A DNA stretch of 64,000 bases from the NCBI RefSeq assembly GCF_001640805.2, contig NC_066852.1:1943245-2007244 (forward strand), read 5' to 3'. This stretch comes from Lates calcarifer. Taxonomy: Eukaryota > Chordata > Actinopteri > Centropomidae. Position numbers and translations under genes: made by a program. The notes under the pieces were generated by a model. The model ran no database searches, had not been told where the DNA came from, and was given only the letters and a program-made list of their open reading frames with translations. This document shows positions 48,033 through 61,390 of this stretch, piece by piece; position 1 is the first letter of the stretch; each line of letters begins with the position of its first letter.

Positions 48033-50734
48033 CTGGAGAGACACGACACAGAAATGCCTTCATTAGTCAACTACTCACAGGGAGCAACTAAACATTGGAA
48101 ATATACATATCAGCAATACTGCAGAGAATGAAGAGAAATGTAAGTGAGGAAGCAGCTGAACAGTTTGCTCAACATCAAAAACCAAGTGTCTCTGTAAAGT
48201 ATGCTTATATTCGCTGTGCAGGAGATCACAAGCCCACCACTTTCTCCACCACTTGCTGCTCTCAAAGCTGACTCATAGCTGGGACTCCATCTGCACAGAG
48301 AGAGAGTAAATGCCAGGCAATTGTTTTCACAACTGCCAGCCAAATGGGGGAATGGCTCAGGAGGAATTCCGACTCTCTTGAGGGTAGTAAACCCCCTCTC
48401 CTTTCTTCCCTTGCCTGCCAGCTCGCCTGCCTCCTCCCCCTTCCTCCTCCCCCCAAACGGAGCCTCTGCCGTAAACAAGCCAGTCAGTGTCGTCTTGCAA
48501 ATTGTCCTCGGCCCTGTGCGTGTCGGCCGTGCAGAGCACAGCCAGCAACAGCCTGCCTCTCTGTCCCCCGCGGCACACTGCCCTCTCTATCTTAAAATAG
48601 AGGGGCAAGAGTAGAAAGAGAAAGAGTTACAAGCGTAGGTGAACGTGGGCATCTGTGCGGGGAAAGGAAAAAAAAAAAAGAAAACCTGAGCAGGATGACA
48701 CTGCAGTCTGACTGAAGGGGGGAAAACAGAAGAGGCGAGAGAATGAGGAATCCTCACCAAGTTGTGGGATTTTTCTCTTGACTAAGCATGCTCACACAGT
48801 GTGTATTTGTGTGTGTCAGCTTGAGTGTGCACTCAGGCTGCAGGGCTGAGGATATATACAGTCTTGACAGAAGTCAACGGGTCAAATACCTTATCATTCA
48901 AAAATAGTAACTGTGCATTGTGGATTTATAACTGCTTACTACCATTTACTCATTGATCAAAATACATGATTATTATGTTCATGATTTTAACATTTGTCTT
49001 CCATCTAATCATGTTCAAAATCATGTTTAAAGTCATTAAAAATATTTAATCTATTCAGAGACAGTTTACATGGAATATTTCAGACCTCAGATTTGTTTTA
49101 TATCTATCAAAAAAAAGTGGTGAGGAATTTTAAAAATCTAATTTTATGCACCTCAGCTGTCGGTATGAGAAGCAACAGGAATAGTGAGAATTTCCTAAAT
49201 TGGGCGAACTGAATTGGTGGCAGTCGGTCAAAAGCAGTTTGTGTTTGTCCCTTTCAAAGATCACTCACAGCAGGGGTTAGCTGGTGCCCAGCAGCCAATT
49301 CAGTATCTGCTATCAGTGTAGACAGGCAGAGCCAGATGATGAAGGCACGTTTCATACCAGAAAACCAAATCTTGGTTGGGGGAGATCATTAATGAAGTGA
49401 GGGACTGGTCTCAAATCTTGCCTTATAATCAGTGTTGGGTTTCACAAGGTGCTGAGGGAAAATGCATTTACATTTTAATTCATTTTAACTCCCTGTCTTT
49501 ATTTTTAAAGTAACCTAGAATATGTATCCTTTGAGTATCATAAGCTTTACCCACTTGGGATTGAGAGGCGGCTCTGATGGAGAAGAGTAGCTGTGGTCAC
49601 CTTGAATTCCTGTCTGTAACAAAGTTTTTATGGAAAAAAGTAAAACCAAAGCTTCTCAGACCCACTGTTTCAGCGAGATCCACTCCTGTGCCGTCCATCT
49701 GTATGATCAGCATGTTTCAAACTGTCATATTTTCACCAAACTATGGCCAAATATGCTACTGTTGGCTTTGAGACGGGAGATAGCAAGACACGAAAGCAGC
49801 ATTTTTAGGCATATTCTGGCAAAATGGTGAATATTTGGAACATACCAAGCACAACTGAATGTGTCACGACAAAAAAGCAGATTATGCTGCAGTTTCTACT
49901 TTATTTCCACTGTCAATACTTGTGTATTTTAACTGACTAACATCAAGCTGCCCACAACTATTCTGCTTCAATGACAGGAGCATAACAAATGTACGGCTAC
50001 CTTTCAAGTCTTTTGTCACTCCAAGGATAGATATTTGGTACAGTTTCTTTAATCCATCCACTTGGAAAAGAGCTGGTTATTTACTGGTTATTTTTTTATT
50101 CTTTCATCATTAACACTTGCACCATGTTTGTTCAAATGGCTGGAGGCCTTGATGAAAACACCAAAGGCTTTAAAGTAACTCTCCCAAACTCTGCAGTCAT
50201 GAGGAGACTGATAGATGAGCAGACTTGCTGACTGAGTGCCGACAGGTGAGTCAGCCTAATGGTGAAGTTCCTCATGCCCGAAAAGACAAACAAATCAAAC
50301 ACGAGGTATCTCCACCCTGTAACTGAAACAAGGTGACTCACCAGCAGCCAATGACGGTAATTTTCCTCTTTAGACTTTTTATTGAAATAAAAAACAAATG
50401 TAATTTGAATATGCATCTTCATACAATCACACTAATTTGAATATCTGCAGCATCATCCAAAGGGATTCAATACTCTACGTTGTTATTGCACACCACTACC
50501 ACTAACATTTCACTGACAACCACTCATTTGAACCCATACTGCAATGAGCACAACACATTATGTAGCTTCCTCACAACACTGAGACAAAGTAAACATATAA
50601 AACATTTATACCAGTGTACACTCGTGTACATGTATTATTTGCTACTTATTTTTGCTTAATGAGACCATGTATTGCTTCAGTTGACTGGTACACAATGTTA
50701 CACAATTTGTAGGCAACAACTTCAGATGTGATGC

Positions 50735-51035
50735 TATATAGGTGAAATGATAAGTCAATTATCTGATTAGTCGATCAAGAGAAAATTAACTGACAATCAT
50801 TCTGATTAATACCAATACCAAACAAGCTCTGCTCTCAGCTTCTCCAAAATGGAGATTTTACATCATTATAAACTGAATATCTTTGGACATAAGACATTTG
50901 AAGACATCACTTGGGCTCTGGACAACTCATTTCCATTTTTTAATATTTCAAACGCTAACCAATTAATTCATTAGTTGAGAAAACTGGCAGATTAATCAGA
51001 AATGAAAACAGTCATTAGCTGCAGCCTGACAATAC
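50735..51035. repeat. Dispersed palindromic element, copy 4
   Basis: Contains TGATTAGTCGATCAAGAGAA, AAACTGAATATCTTTGGAC and CTTGGGCTCTGGACAACTC, and ends with AGATTAATCAG...TTAGCTGCAGCC. The order of motifs matches copy 1. It lies upstream of the foxj3 coding region. Confidence 0.6.
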
Positions 51036-54000
51036 AATTTAATCGCGCTGCAAACATAAAGCCTACAAAATGACCGTGGATTTAAATCATCATTCATCTC
51101 ACGGTGTCTGTTGTACTGCATTAGATTTAGCTAGGTATTAGCTACCTAATAAACTAGCAGCACAGTGTGTGTATGTAGTTAACTCTTGGTAGTCTTGATG
51201 TAAATGCTTCCACTGACGCCAAGCGCTCAGTATTAATGGGGGTGGCAGGGAGGAGGAAGCAGGCAGAGCCTTCTGGTGGCCGCTGGAGGTGAGCTGACAG
51301 AGGCAAGGGTTGATGAAAGGCGCTCCGCCCGCTACACGAAGGCGCACGCCATTTGACCCTCCACGCTAATGATCCAGCTGCTACATAATCTGCAGGGCCA
51401 AGTCGGTGTCTTAATTAGGGAACCTTGGGCTGTGGCAGGAATGATGAAGCGCAAAGCAGTCAGGCAGTGAGGCGGCCCCCCTGCTGCCTTCATTACCCTG
51501 TCAGGCTGTGGGACAGTCAGAGCAGGGACAAGCCCCAGCCTGCTGCTGCGTCAAGGAGGGCTGTGTGAGTATGTTCACCGACGGGTCTGGAGGAGGGGAG
51601 GGTGGGTGGGTTAGGCAGGGGAGGATTGAGGAGGCAGGGGAGGGAAGATGAGAAGAAAAGCCAAGGGAGATGGAGCAGTAGGAGAGGGGGTGTGAAGGGA
51701 ACAACCATGCTGGCATCAGGCCTGGCAGAGAGCAGAAGTGCCAACAGTGTCTGCATCGAAGAGGTCTAAGAGTTCAGGCTCTATGATTACGAGCCCAAGG
51801 GAACAGACTGCGATCCCACACACATGGAGCCACTTTGATCTGGCTCTAGGAAAATGGGGTTCCGTCACTGTCACTGCCAAAAAAAAAAAAAAAAAGAAAG
51901 AAAGAAAGAAAAAGAAAACTTCTTTCTCTCTCTTGACTTTAATTTGCTTTTAGAATGGAGCACAGAGTATTTTCGAGGGCTGAGAGGGAGAAATGGATGG
52001 TCAAATTCATTCTCTATTCAACACTCAAAGTTTCTTTATCCTCCAGGGATTAATGGCAGATTTAGTTCTGAATGAGAAATTGAAAGCGTTTTTGAAACAT
52101 CTTAATTTACCAAGTTCTTGACAGGACTTATCAACATTCCCGCTGCCAACAGAGCACTGACAGCAAATCAGTGATTGTGTTTTGTGTCTCAGCTACTAAG
52201 TCTGAAGTGGCTCAATCAAACTGACAGCGTGGTTATTATACATGTGGCCAGGCCCTCTTTTATTCAAGAATCCCCAGCGAGGCAACAAGCTGAGTAACAA
52301 CCAGGGATTACTCAACACAACACAGCAGATTACGTCAACTTCATCATGTTAGGCAAGTACGTACTGAGGTCAGCAACTGCGTCATAAAATCAGTGCTGTT
52401 CCCCATCTCCACTGTTGCAAAATTGATGTCTGTACTTAGCAACCACTTAAAAATTTTAGTACCCCTAACAATGGATGACCCAGGATGAAATCAATATTTC
52501 AAGTGTGATATTTCTACAATGAACGGTACTTAGCTGTCTTCAACATTTTATATAATGACAATAACCAGCTACTTAAATTGAATTCTAATTGGGAAAGATT
52601 GGATGTTTTATAAATGTGAGCAAGTCCAGTCTGTAATGGCAGGTGTAATCTTCAAACGAAATGCTTGTCATATGTTCGAACAACGTCTGAAACCTCCTTT
52701 TCTATCCGATTTGAGTTCCGACAAGACTTGGAACTTTCAGAAGCTGATAATGTTACAGTCACACTGACTATACGCGACGATCGGCCGGTACTGCAAAGGT
52801 AAAAAAGGTAAGAAGCGTTTTCTTTCTTTAATTCTCCACACAACTAAATCCATTGTGGTTTGTACATAACAAACAGGTGAAACACAATGAAAGCTTTCGA
52901 GGAAAGACTGTCTGAAAGCCTGTCCTGTTTGAACCATAATCACGTCTCATCCCCTCTCTATGACGGCAGGCTTTTCTGCCCGGTCATCGATTGTGGCCAT
53001 TTGGATCAACTATAAACAATTTTGCCTTCAGATGTGGTCGGACAACATAGTGTACGAATCAGCTTGTTACCCGGCCTAAACTCATGCAGAGGTTACAGGT
53101 AATTGCAGCGGGGGTCGGCTCTGGCCTGAGAACAGAAGCCTGGCCTGGACTACAATTCAATTCATTATCTCTTCAAGGATTTAATATGATAAACAAGACT
53201 TGATGACAGCATTTTACCGTGTTATTCCAATTCGTAAACATTGTAAATATACACCAGAATGTTGCATCCACAGGATATTGTACTATGAGATTTGTGGGAT
53301 GAGCTGCTTTTATCGTAGCTCGCAACAACTGAGTGTTATTGTTATTCCCGTGTCCACCTCTATGTTAATGCTACACTATCGTTAAGTAGAGCATATCATT
53401 TACTTCCCCGTACAGTTAGGGATGGGACGTTAACCGTTGTACAACTTACCTCAGCAAAAAGAACCTGGTTGTAATTATACTGTTCCAGATTTTAATTATT
53501 TCATTGCATCTATTATGTTACAGTGCACTTTGTCCAGCAGAAACCAAACACCACTAAATATAGTACTCAGGTGCAGCGTGCAATTTGTACTCAATAAATT
53601 TGTCTTCTTCAGTAACACTACAGGAGGATGCAGTGACAGTGCATGGAGGCCTTCTCACTCTTATCTGGTTTCAGAGTGTAACCAAAGCTAGAAATACAGA
53701 TGTTTTGTTGAGGGTTGTGTTAGGTGAGCATCATTTTAAACTCACTGGGTCGTCCGCATGATCACAGTCTGATGTTTTACAATAAATAAAACACAGTTAA
53801 CGTTTACTGCAAATGATTATTTACACTTTGTTTAAGTTTAAAAGTGATGTTCACCTGGAATTCTGCAAAGAAGCTCATAATAAGCAAATAAGCTGCTGAT
53901 TATGCTGCAGATCAGCCAATGTCCCACAAAGTAATAATAAAAAATATATAAATAAATGGTGAAACTACAGTGTCTGTGCTGAAAATACTACACATGCTAA

Positions 54001-55495
54001 TTTTTTTTTTGTTTGTTTATTTGCATATACTTGTAAATAACATTGACCAATGCCACAGCTGTACCACAGAATTTATGGCCTGAGCCAGTTTGCGAGGCCT
54101 GTCCCAACAGAATGATGTATCATTACACTTTTTAATACTGCTGAGCTTTTTTCCGGAGAATACAGTGGGTTGCCCCAAAATGCTGAATGTGTTTTTCTGC
54201 ATTCTACAGTACAGTATGAAAATCACCTTGCAAAGACCTGACACCTGCTGAGGTAGGTAATCCATCTTAGTAAATGTGCCCAATTTTGCTTTTATCAAAA
54301 TTATGTTACAGTGCAAAGCAGCTGAAAGCACCGGGAAACTCTGCTGATGTCCTGTGATCTGCTGCAAAGCTGTGGAATCCAGGACGTCAAAATCAATGTG
54401 GGGCAGTTATTACTTCATCCCTCAAAGAGCCAGAACCAGTAGAAATATTAGGAGCTTCTGTCATATCGTACAGCGTTCGCCGTTAATATTGAATATTTGG
54501 TGTTAATGATGTGATTCCTGAAAAGTGAGCAACAATTTCAAACCACTGGTTTCAAGATGTGAGACAAACTACTCACAAAATAGAAAATATGCTGTAATGA
54601 GCTCATTTCACTCGTCACATGCAGCCTCATCTCTAATGAATGAAACTCTGAGGCAACACGTTCTGCACGATAGAGGGAACTACTGACTGAAGCAGAAGTA
54701 CAGGAGGCACACTAAAGGGAAGTAGGCAAAACAAAAAGGTGAATAAAACTGCTTTTACTATTTGAATTACAATCCCAAGCCTTCTCAGTCAATAGAAAAA
54801 CATACGAACTGAAATCAGGTTGCAGTGCAATCCCAGGAGGGAGCTGTATTTAAGGACATGACAAGACACCCCACAGGAAATATTAGTCAAGGATAAGTAG
54901 ACTAACCGAAACAGACAGCACGCACGCTTAACGCTTTCATCTGCCATTTCTGTTTAATAATGTAAGGTCAATAAACCTGACTAAATTAATCTGTACTGTG
55001 TTTGACTAACCAAATACGCATCAGTCTACCTGTGTGCTGTGTGTGTAGGAGCAGAAAATGCAGGGATGAAAGCAGTGTAACCAACTGCAACCAAAGAGAG
55101 AGGGTGAAATCAGATCCAGTGTGAAAAGGATATTTAGTGGAGGAAATCCATGTTTGTCACCGGTGTGAATGAGTCAACGTGGCTTATTAGACATGAGTCC
55201 ACAAACTTGCTCAATACCGGGATTTTACACAGGCCTGACACTGTTCAAACTAACAGGGAGAAGACCTGTGAGAGGGGAGTTTGTGACTGTGCCTGTGCTC
55301 GCTATAGAAATCACTGAGGACAGCACAAAGGCTTTTCAACACAACAGATACGACATGTAAGAACAGCACTTACTTGTAGTACTCTTGAGCCACAATTACC
55401 ACTCTTCTTGAGTTGAAAGATGCTTAAACATGACTTTAAAGTGTAAGTTTAACTCCCTTCAAGGTGAATGGGGTAAAGAAAGCCTGCTAAATTAA

Positions 55496-55640
55496 AGGAA
55501 TAGATCAACATTTTGGGGAATACAGTTACCTGCTTTCTTTCTGAGAGTGTGACAAGAGGATTGATGCCACTGTAATGTCTAGAACCAAGAGGCAGTTAGC
55601 CTAGCTTAGCAAACAGGCTGGAAGCAGCAGGTTTTTTTGT
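55496..55640. mobile_element. TTAA-flanked element, truncated copy C
   Basis: Starts after TTAA at 55492-55495 with AGGAATAGATCAACATTTTG, then continues with the internal motif GCAGTTAGCCTAGCTTAGCA shared with copy A. Similarity stops near a T-rich run at 55627-55653, so only about half the element is present. Confidence 0.6.
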
Positions 55641-58011
55641 TTTTTTTTTTTTTTACAGTGGCCTAGTTTAGTTATGAAGCACAAAAACTTTTTTTGCTTT
55701 GGGAACCGTTTTCATTGACCAGACATTAAAGTAAATTAAATCAGATTTTCATCAGTGATGGGGCAGTTCCTTTACTAATCTTATTTTATTCAAACATTCA
55801 CCACACCTGAGGTGATGATATATTACTAATAAATCATTAATCATACATTATACATACTTCTGACATTAAATACACTTAAATACCCACATCATGATTTGTT
55901 CTCTTGCTATTTATTCTTACCAATATTTCTTAAAGTACATTACAGCTGCTTAAATATATGTAAATGCATTCAATAAAAGCTTTAGTATGTTTTTACTCTC
56001 ATATCTCTGCCAGTTGTGATTTGCCATTTTTTAGTTTTCAGTTTGGTATTTCATCTCTGGCATCTATTTAATGACACATACTTGGACGCAAATAGACAAA
56101 CATGCAGTTATATCATTATACTCAACCACACTCAACCACAACTAGGCTATTTTATTTTCTACCTAGAACACCTAGCTGCCTACCCAGAACAACTTCCCCT
56201 CAAATACCTGTGCATTACTCTCACCATTTCCTTTCTGAGGAAAGAGTGGGCTATTCAGCTCGTATTCTCACTCCCACTTGCAGACACACAAGACTGTTGA
56301 TAGGTACCAGACCAGCGTTCTCCTGCACTTATCTGCAATTTCCGCGATTAATCCCCTTTTACTGCAGTCATGCATCCGTCACAGGTAACACTCCAGCAGC
56401 ATGTGTCTGCTCTGCTACACAGACGCAACCATTAAGACCTGTGGTGGCTGTGCTGCCGTATATGCTGCCTAGACGTGATGAATGTTGCATTAAAAACAAT
56501 GTCACTAGGATTCAAACAGACCACAATAAATATTTACACCACTGATAGTTTTAAACGCTGCCCAGACTTTGGTGTGTGTGGGGAGGGAGAGAGAGACAGA
56601 GAGAGAGAGAGAAAGCTTATTATGACAAGAATCTTCCTGTAGTGTGATGGTAACTTGGCAAAACGGAGGGGAATCGCTAAGCGTGCTCCCTCTGTTATGC
56701 CTGAAGATTTGGCACATGTGCTCACAACAACAACAGTGATGTAACCTGGTAACAAGCCTTTGGCATCTTTACTCTCGACCGAAACCCAGGTCATACCTTC
56801 CATATCAACGGACTTTATATCCAGCGTGGGAGAAGCCCTTGTTTTCCTAGCGATTGCAAGGGGGATAAACAGGGAGGGGTGGGAACTCTGCTCACCTGCC
56901 CTTCAGTTAAAGGGAGACTCCTCACTTTTTCCAGCCCTCGAGGCAAAGGACTTAGAGGGTTATTTTTGAGATCTCTCAAACTAAAATAGCAATGCGTCTG
57001 AGTACTGTGATTGCACGTGAGCTCCGTAATCATGCAGCGAACTACCCAAAGCCTCATCTTCATTATAAAACAAAAAGTAGGTAACGGCAAAGCCAAGGCA
57101 ACAGCTTTTAATGTCAGTCTTCCTTCTCAATTAAGGACTTAATGGTTCCGCTGAAACCACCCCTCAGGAAGAAAGCATTAATAACCCAGTCCTTACTTGC
57201 ATTTTTAGGATGTGTCAATTATCGCTTCACCGCTCACGCGGCTGAGCACATTGTTCAGCTTATTGCAGCCTACAGCAGAGCCGGGCGCCAACCGGGGCCT
57301 CCTCGCTGCTAACAGAATGTGCAAGAGTGTCTTATGTTTAACAGTGCAATCTATGTGCCTGTGTTATTAGTGGGGTATGTTGTGTTAAAGCTGGTTTTAA
57401 AGATGCGGGCAAGCAGACCTCTCTGCTGCACTCTTAAAAAAGAAAAACAGTATACATGCTCTTTCTGCTCCCCTACTCCCTCAATCCCACTTCGCCTGTG
57501 GTTGAACAAATCAAGTCCATAATTATTCTGCCAATCAATCGGGAGCGCAACTGTGGCTGTGGGGCAGCTAAATGTTGAAGAGAGAGAGTTGTCAACAAAG
57601 CAGACCAAACCCCACAGTTCCTTTAAACCCACTGAACCTTAAAAAGGCAAGAGAGACACCTTTGTCTTATTAGTCGGTGCCAAACAAAGGGAGGTCTTCT
57701 AAGTATGTGGGAAAGAGAAAAAAGCATCCAGCTGTTGCAGACATACAGGAAGACAGGCAGGAGGACCAGGCAGAGGGACGGAGGATCAGAGCAGTGGAGG
57801 ATCTGGGAGCTGGCTGCGGATCAACTGAGCTGCTTCAGGCTGTCTGCACAGGCCACAAAGCGAGCAATAGGGTTTGTGACCCCTGAATGCAAACACTGCC
57901 AAACCAAGAGAAATGTGAATAGATGCAGCAATGTTAGATATTAGAGAGATGCTCTCTGCAGTCAACCACTTTCCATGCTAATGTGGGTTTGGTGGGGTGG
58001 ATCCACACATC

Positions 58012-58198
58012 CATATATATGTTCACCAATCAGCCACAACATGAGAACCAGTTACCAGTTTCAATGTTGCAAATATATTTCTATAAACTGTGTATGTGTA
58101 TACACACACCGTATATATATATATACATCAGTCAGCCACTTCATTTAAAGCGGTAACTGGTTTTATTGCTGTGGCTGGTTGGTGTATATACATATATA
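58012..58198. mobile_element. Short inverted-repeat element (about 187 bp)
   Basis: The left arm 58012-58056 (ATATATGTTCACCAATCAGC, CACAACATGAGAACCAGTTACC) pairs with the inverse of the right arm 58152-58198 (GGTAACTGGTTTTATTGCTG, TGGCTGGTTGGTGTATATAC). The arms of about 45 bases match over most positions. The interior carries a further TCAGTCAGCCACTTCATT unit and a (TA)n run. No coding capacity; it looks like a MITE or hairpin satellite. Confidence 0.6.
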
Positions 58199-58804
58199 AG
58201 AGAGAGGCAGATGAAAGGAGCACACACAATCACAAGGCCCCCAGCTCATTGTGCAATCTGCAGGTCAATACAAAAAAAAAAAAAAACACATACAACATTC
58301 CAGTAATTGAATAAGCCTTTCCAGTGAATCAGAGCAGTGATCGGGAGGGGTTCGTCTCTCTGTCCCTAACAGCTTGCCTGGGAGGTGGCCTTTGTTTTGG
58401 AGGTGGCAGGGGTGCCCTGACACCGACCATGCGAACCCAATTACCCCGGTCCCACGGCCTGGGGGCCCGCATTAACACACTCCCCCTGGGAGGTTGACTC
58501 CACGCCAGCCTGGCAGCCAGCAAGATCCTGCTGCTGAATCACAAATAGACCACTTAAGGCACTGGCAGGCCAGGCATTTTGGTGGCAATCTTGAGGGCCT
58601 ATCCTCATCTGCATTCGCTAGATCCAGTTCAACGTCGATGTTAAATATTGAGCCAGTCTCTGAGGCGAGCAGCAAGGTAAGGGGAGCCGTCTGCTGGGGA
58701 TCAGCAAGCTATTCATTCCATCGCCCTCAGCAAACTCCTGGTCTGGAAGGCCTTAGTCCACTTTGGCTATTTATTAGGTTAATGGACAAAAGTAAAGTTA
58801 GTCT

Positions 58805-59040
58805 GATGCAGGGCTGTAGCAGTTAATAACTTTAATTATCAATTAATTGTTGAGGTAATTTTTAAAGCAAAATGCCAAGCATTTATTGGCTTTACATTTC
58901 TTTGTCTAACATTATAGTAAACTGAATGTCTTTAGGTTTTTGATGAAGCTAGTTGATTTGAAAGGTATTTTTCACTTAATTTCAATTAATTTTATAATTA
59001 AGAAAATATTCAGCAGATTAATGAATAATGGAAACAGCCC
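58805..59040. repeat. Dispersed palindromic element, copy 5
   Basis: Starts GCAGGGCTGTAGCAGTTAAT and continues ATTATCAATTAATTGTTGAG, with ATAGTAAACTGAATGTCTTT and a terminal CAGCAGATTAATGAATAATG. Same family as the other copies; boundaries are approximate. Confidence 0.55.
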
Positions 59041-61304
59041 TTGTCTGAACTCTGAGTGAGTGACAGGCATGTTTAAATATTTCTGATGTGACGTCAATTA
59101 CAAAAGGTCTACTAAACAGCTCATATTTAATTGTCTACATGGATACAGTACACAGTGACTCTTAAAGATGAAATGGTACACTCTCAGCTAAAAAACAAAA
59201 AAAAAGATTTTTTTTGTCCTCTAATTGTTCTTAGACATAATGTGGCATGGTTACATGTGTACATGTCATTCCTCTCACACACACACACACATCTGTGTAT
59301 GAGCCTCATTTTCAAGTGCAACAAAGACGTGTTAAAAGGAAACCATGGTAGAATTACTCAAGCGTGATTTAAAGGAATTACCTAGGTGGGCAATGCATGT
59401 TCTGAGAGTGCTACACAGAGCAGGAATCAGGTCATGAATTTCAAATTTAGACGGTGGATCAGCACTGGCAGCTCTGAAGCTGGAGCAGAGAGAAGGAGCT
59501 GTAACACCGGTTACACTGAGACAGTGCGTTCACTTTCAAACCCAGAAAGAACAAAGTAAAAACAGAATTCAAACGGAGTTGAAATAGCTTGAGGTTTGGT
59601 AGATTTGTTAGATGTTCCTCTCACGTAAAGCCTAAAATCGTCTTCATTTAGGATGGCACTGGAGCTGGAGTTATAATTAAAACCATTTTGCTTTTTAATC
59701 AATATTCAATCTCTCAGAAATAATTAACAGCATATTAAAGAGTTTACTGCCTGACGGAGCTGGATGCCTCTACATCATTAAGCTGTTGAAGCGCTGCTCT
59801 TTGACTCCTCATGTCCCATCTCACTGGTTTACTGCGCCTCTGTACAGGCTCTTTAAAATGCTCCTGGAGTCATACTGTACCTGCAGATGATAACACAGCC
59901 CACTGATAACACGCAGCGTGTATCCTCCCCCACTCTCACCGAAACATGGCTTTTAACATGTAACACAGAAACATGTGGAGCTACATGAGTGAACGTGTTC
60001 GTGACAAAATGTGAGATTTATGCAAGTCTGCTGAATGCAAAAGCTTCCCAGGAAATAAGAGCCATCTATGATTCAGGGTGTATTGCTGAGGGGCGGCCAC
60101 CTGCCATAAATCCATGCCCTTTCTCCTGAGTGATAATGCAGTCTACACTGGAAGTTGCACAACAAGACAGCACAGAACAGGTCAATAGTTTCTTGCTTTA
60201 CTAAGACGCCGAAGCCACTTAAGAGCCAAACAGACAGCGCTGCTAATGTCAGCTTACTGACTTCCAGACTCGCTCACTGCATGCATAATATTCAGGTCAC
60301 ACACGTCAACAGGCCACATGTACAAACAAACAGAGCAGCAAAGTGATTATAGCCCAACTTATCAATCATCTGCTTGATCAAAATACGTCACATACCTGTA
60401 AAGGTGTACGGAGAACATTAACTACACACACAGTCTAAGCAGTGCTGCAGAATACAGTATGAGAGCACTCCAGTCAGCTGCTGAATTTAACCAGCGCCAT
60501 CTTACGTCACCAGGAATTGTCTGAGTTTATACAAGATAATAAATTCCTTGGGCATTCTCCAGATGACTTCCATGGTAATTTGGGGCCAGCTTGGTTTTCG
60601 TCTACTGCTGATTAAGGAGACAGTAGTAGAGTAAAACATGAGGCTGTCTACGGCGCTTTATGACAGGCCAGGAATTTGTTTTCACGTGGAACGGACAGCT
60701 GTCGGTGTCTATACCTGTTCTCCTCACCCTGCACCCGTTCCAGATCATTTCAATTAATTTGGTTTCCTGGAGACAATGTTGCTATTTATCTGGGTGTGGA
60801 TGAGCAGGGAAGGTAGCAGCAGTCATTGTTGGTTTAAGCTCTGCAGTCAAAATACCTCCTGGCAAAAAAATTGGATTCATCATAGTGAGGTTAGTGACTT
60901 ACAAAAGCCACAATAGGTCATCACAAAACCAGAGGATTTACCAAACAAGACAGCAGACACGTGAGTTAGGCCTAGAGTCAAAAGTTTTTGGCTTCCACTA
61001 CTCCATTGACAGGATATTATTTGACGGTAACTAAAAAACAGTGGCTGTCTGCTTCCGGTGCTTCTGAAGGAAGGCTTTTAGGCAAATTATGGATTTGTTA
61101 CTAGTATTATATGGGTCCAATAACACATCTGGCAATGTGACAACAGTTCACAGGCTTGAAATACACATTCTTTATGAAGTTTGTCTTGATTTTGGCAAGA
61201 TTTTGAAAAAATATTTTGATATTTATTATGTATGTAGATTTGTTTTAAGGGTATTTAAGAAAATGTTTTTTTAGAATAGAGAACACCACATAGAAAATGA
61301 TTTT

Positions 61305-61390
61305 TTACAGTTTAAGATTATTTCCAATCAATTAGATTAGATGCAGATTAGTTTCTCAATGAATTGTTTGGTCTGTGAAACATCAGAACA
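61305..61390. repeat. Dispersed palindromic element, fragment
   Basis: A short piece: AATCAATTAGATTAGATGCAG, TTAGTTTCTCAATGAATTG, TTTGGTCTGTGAAACATCAG. It matches only the terminal part of the family. Confidence 0.45.

Noticed and set aside
56505..56803. Minus-strand open frames over the GA/CT repeat at 56.6 kb
   Set aside because: Ser-Leu repeats are read from the microsatellite; not a gene.
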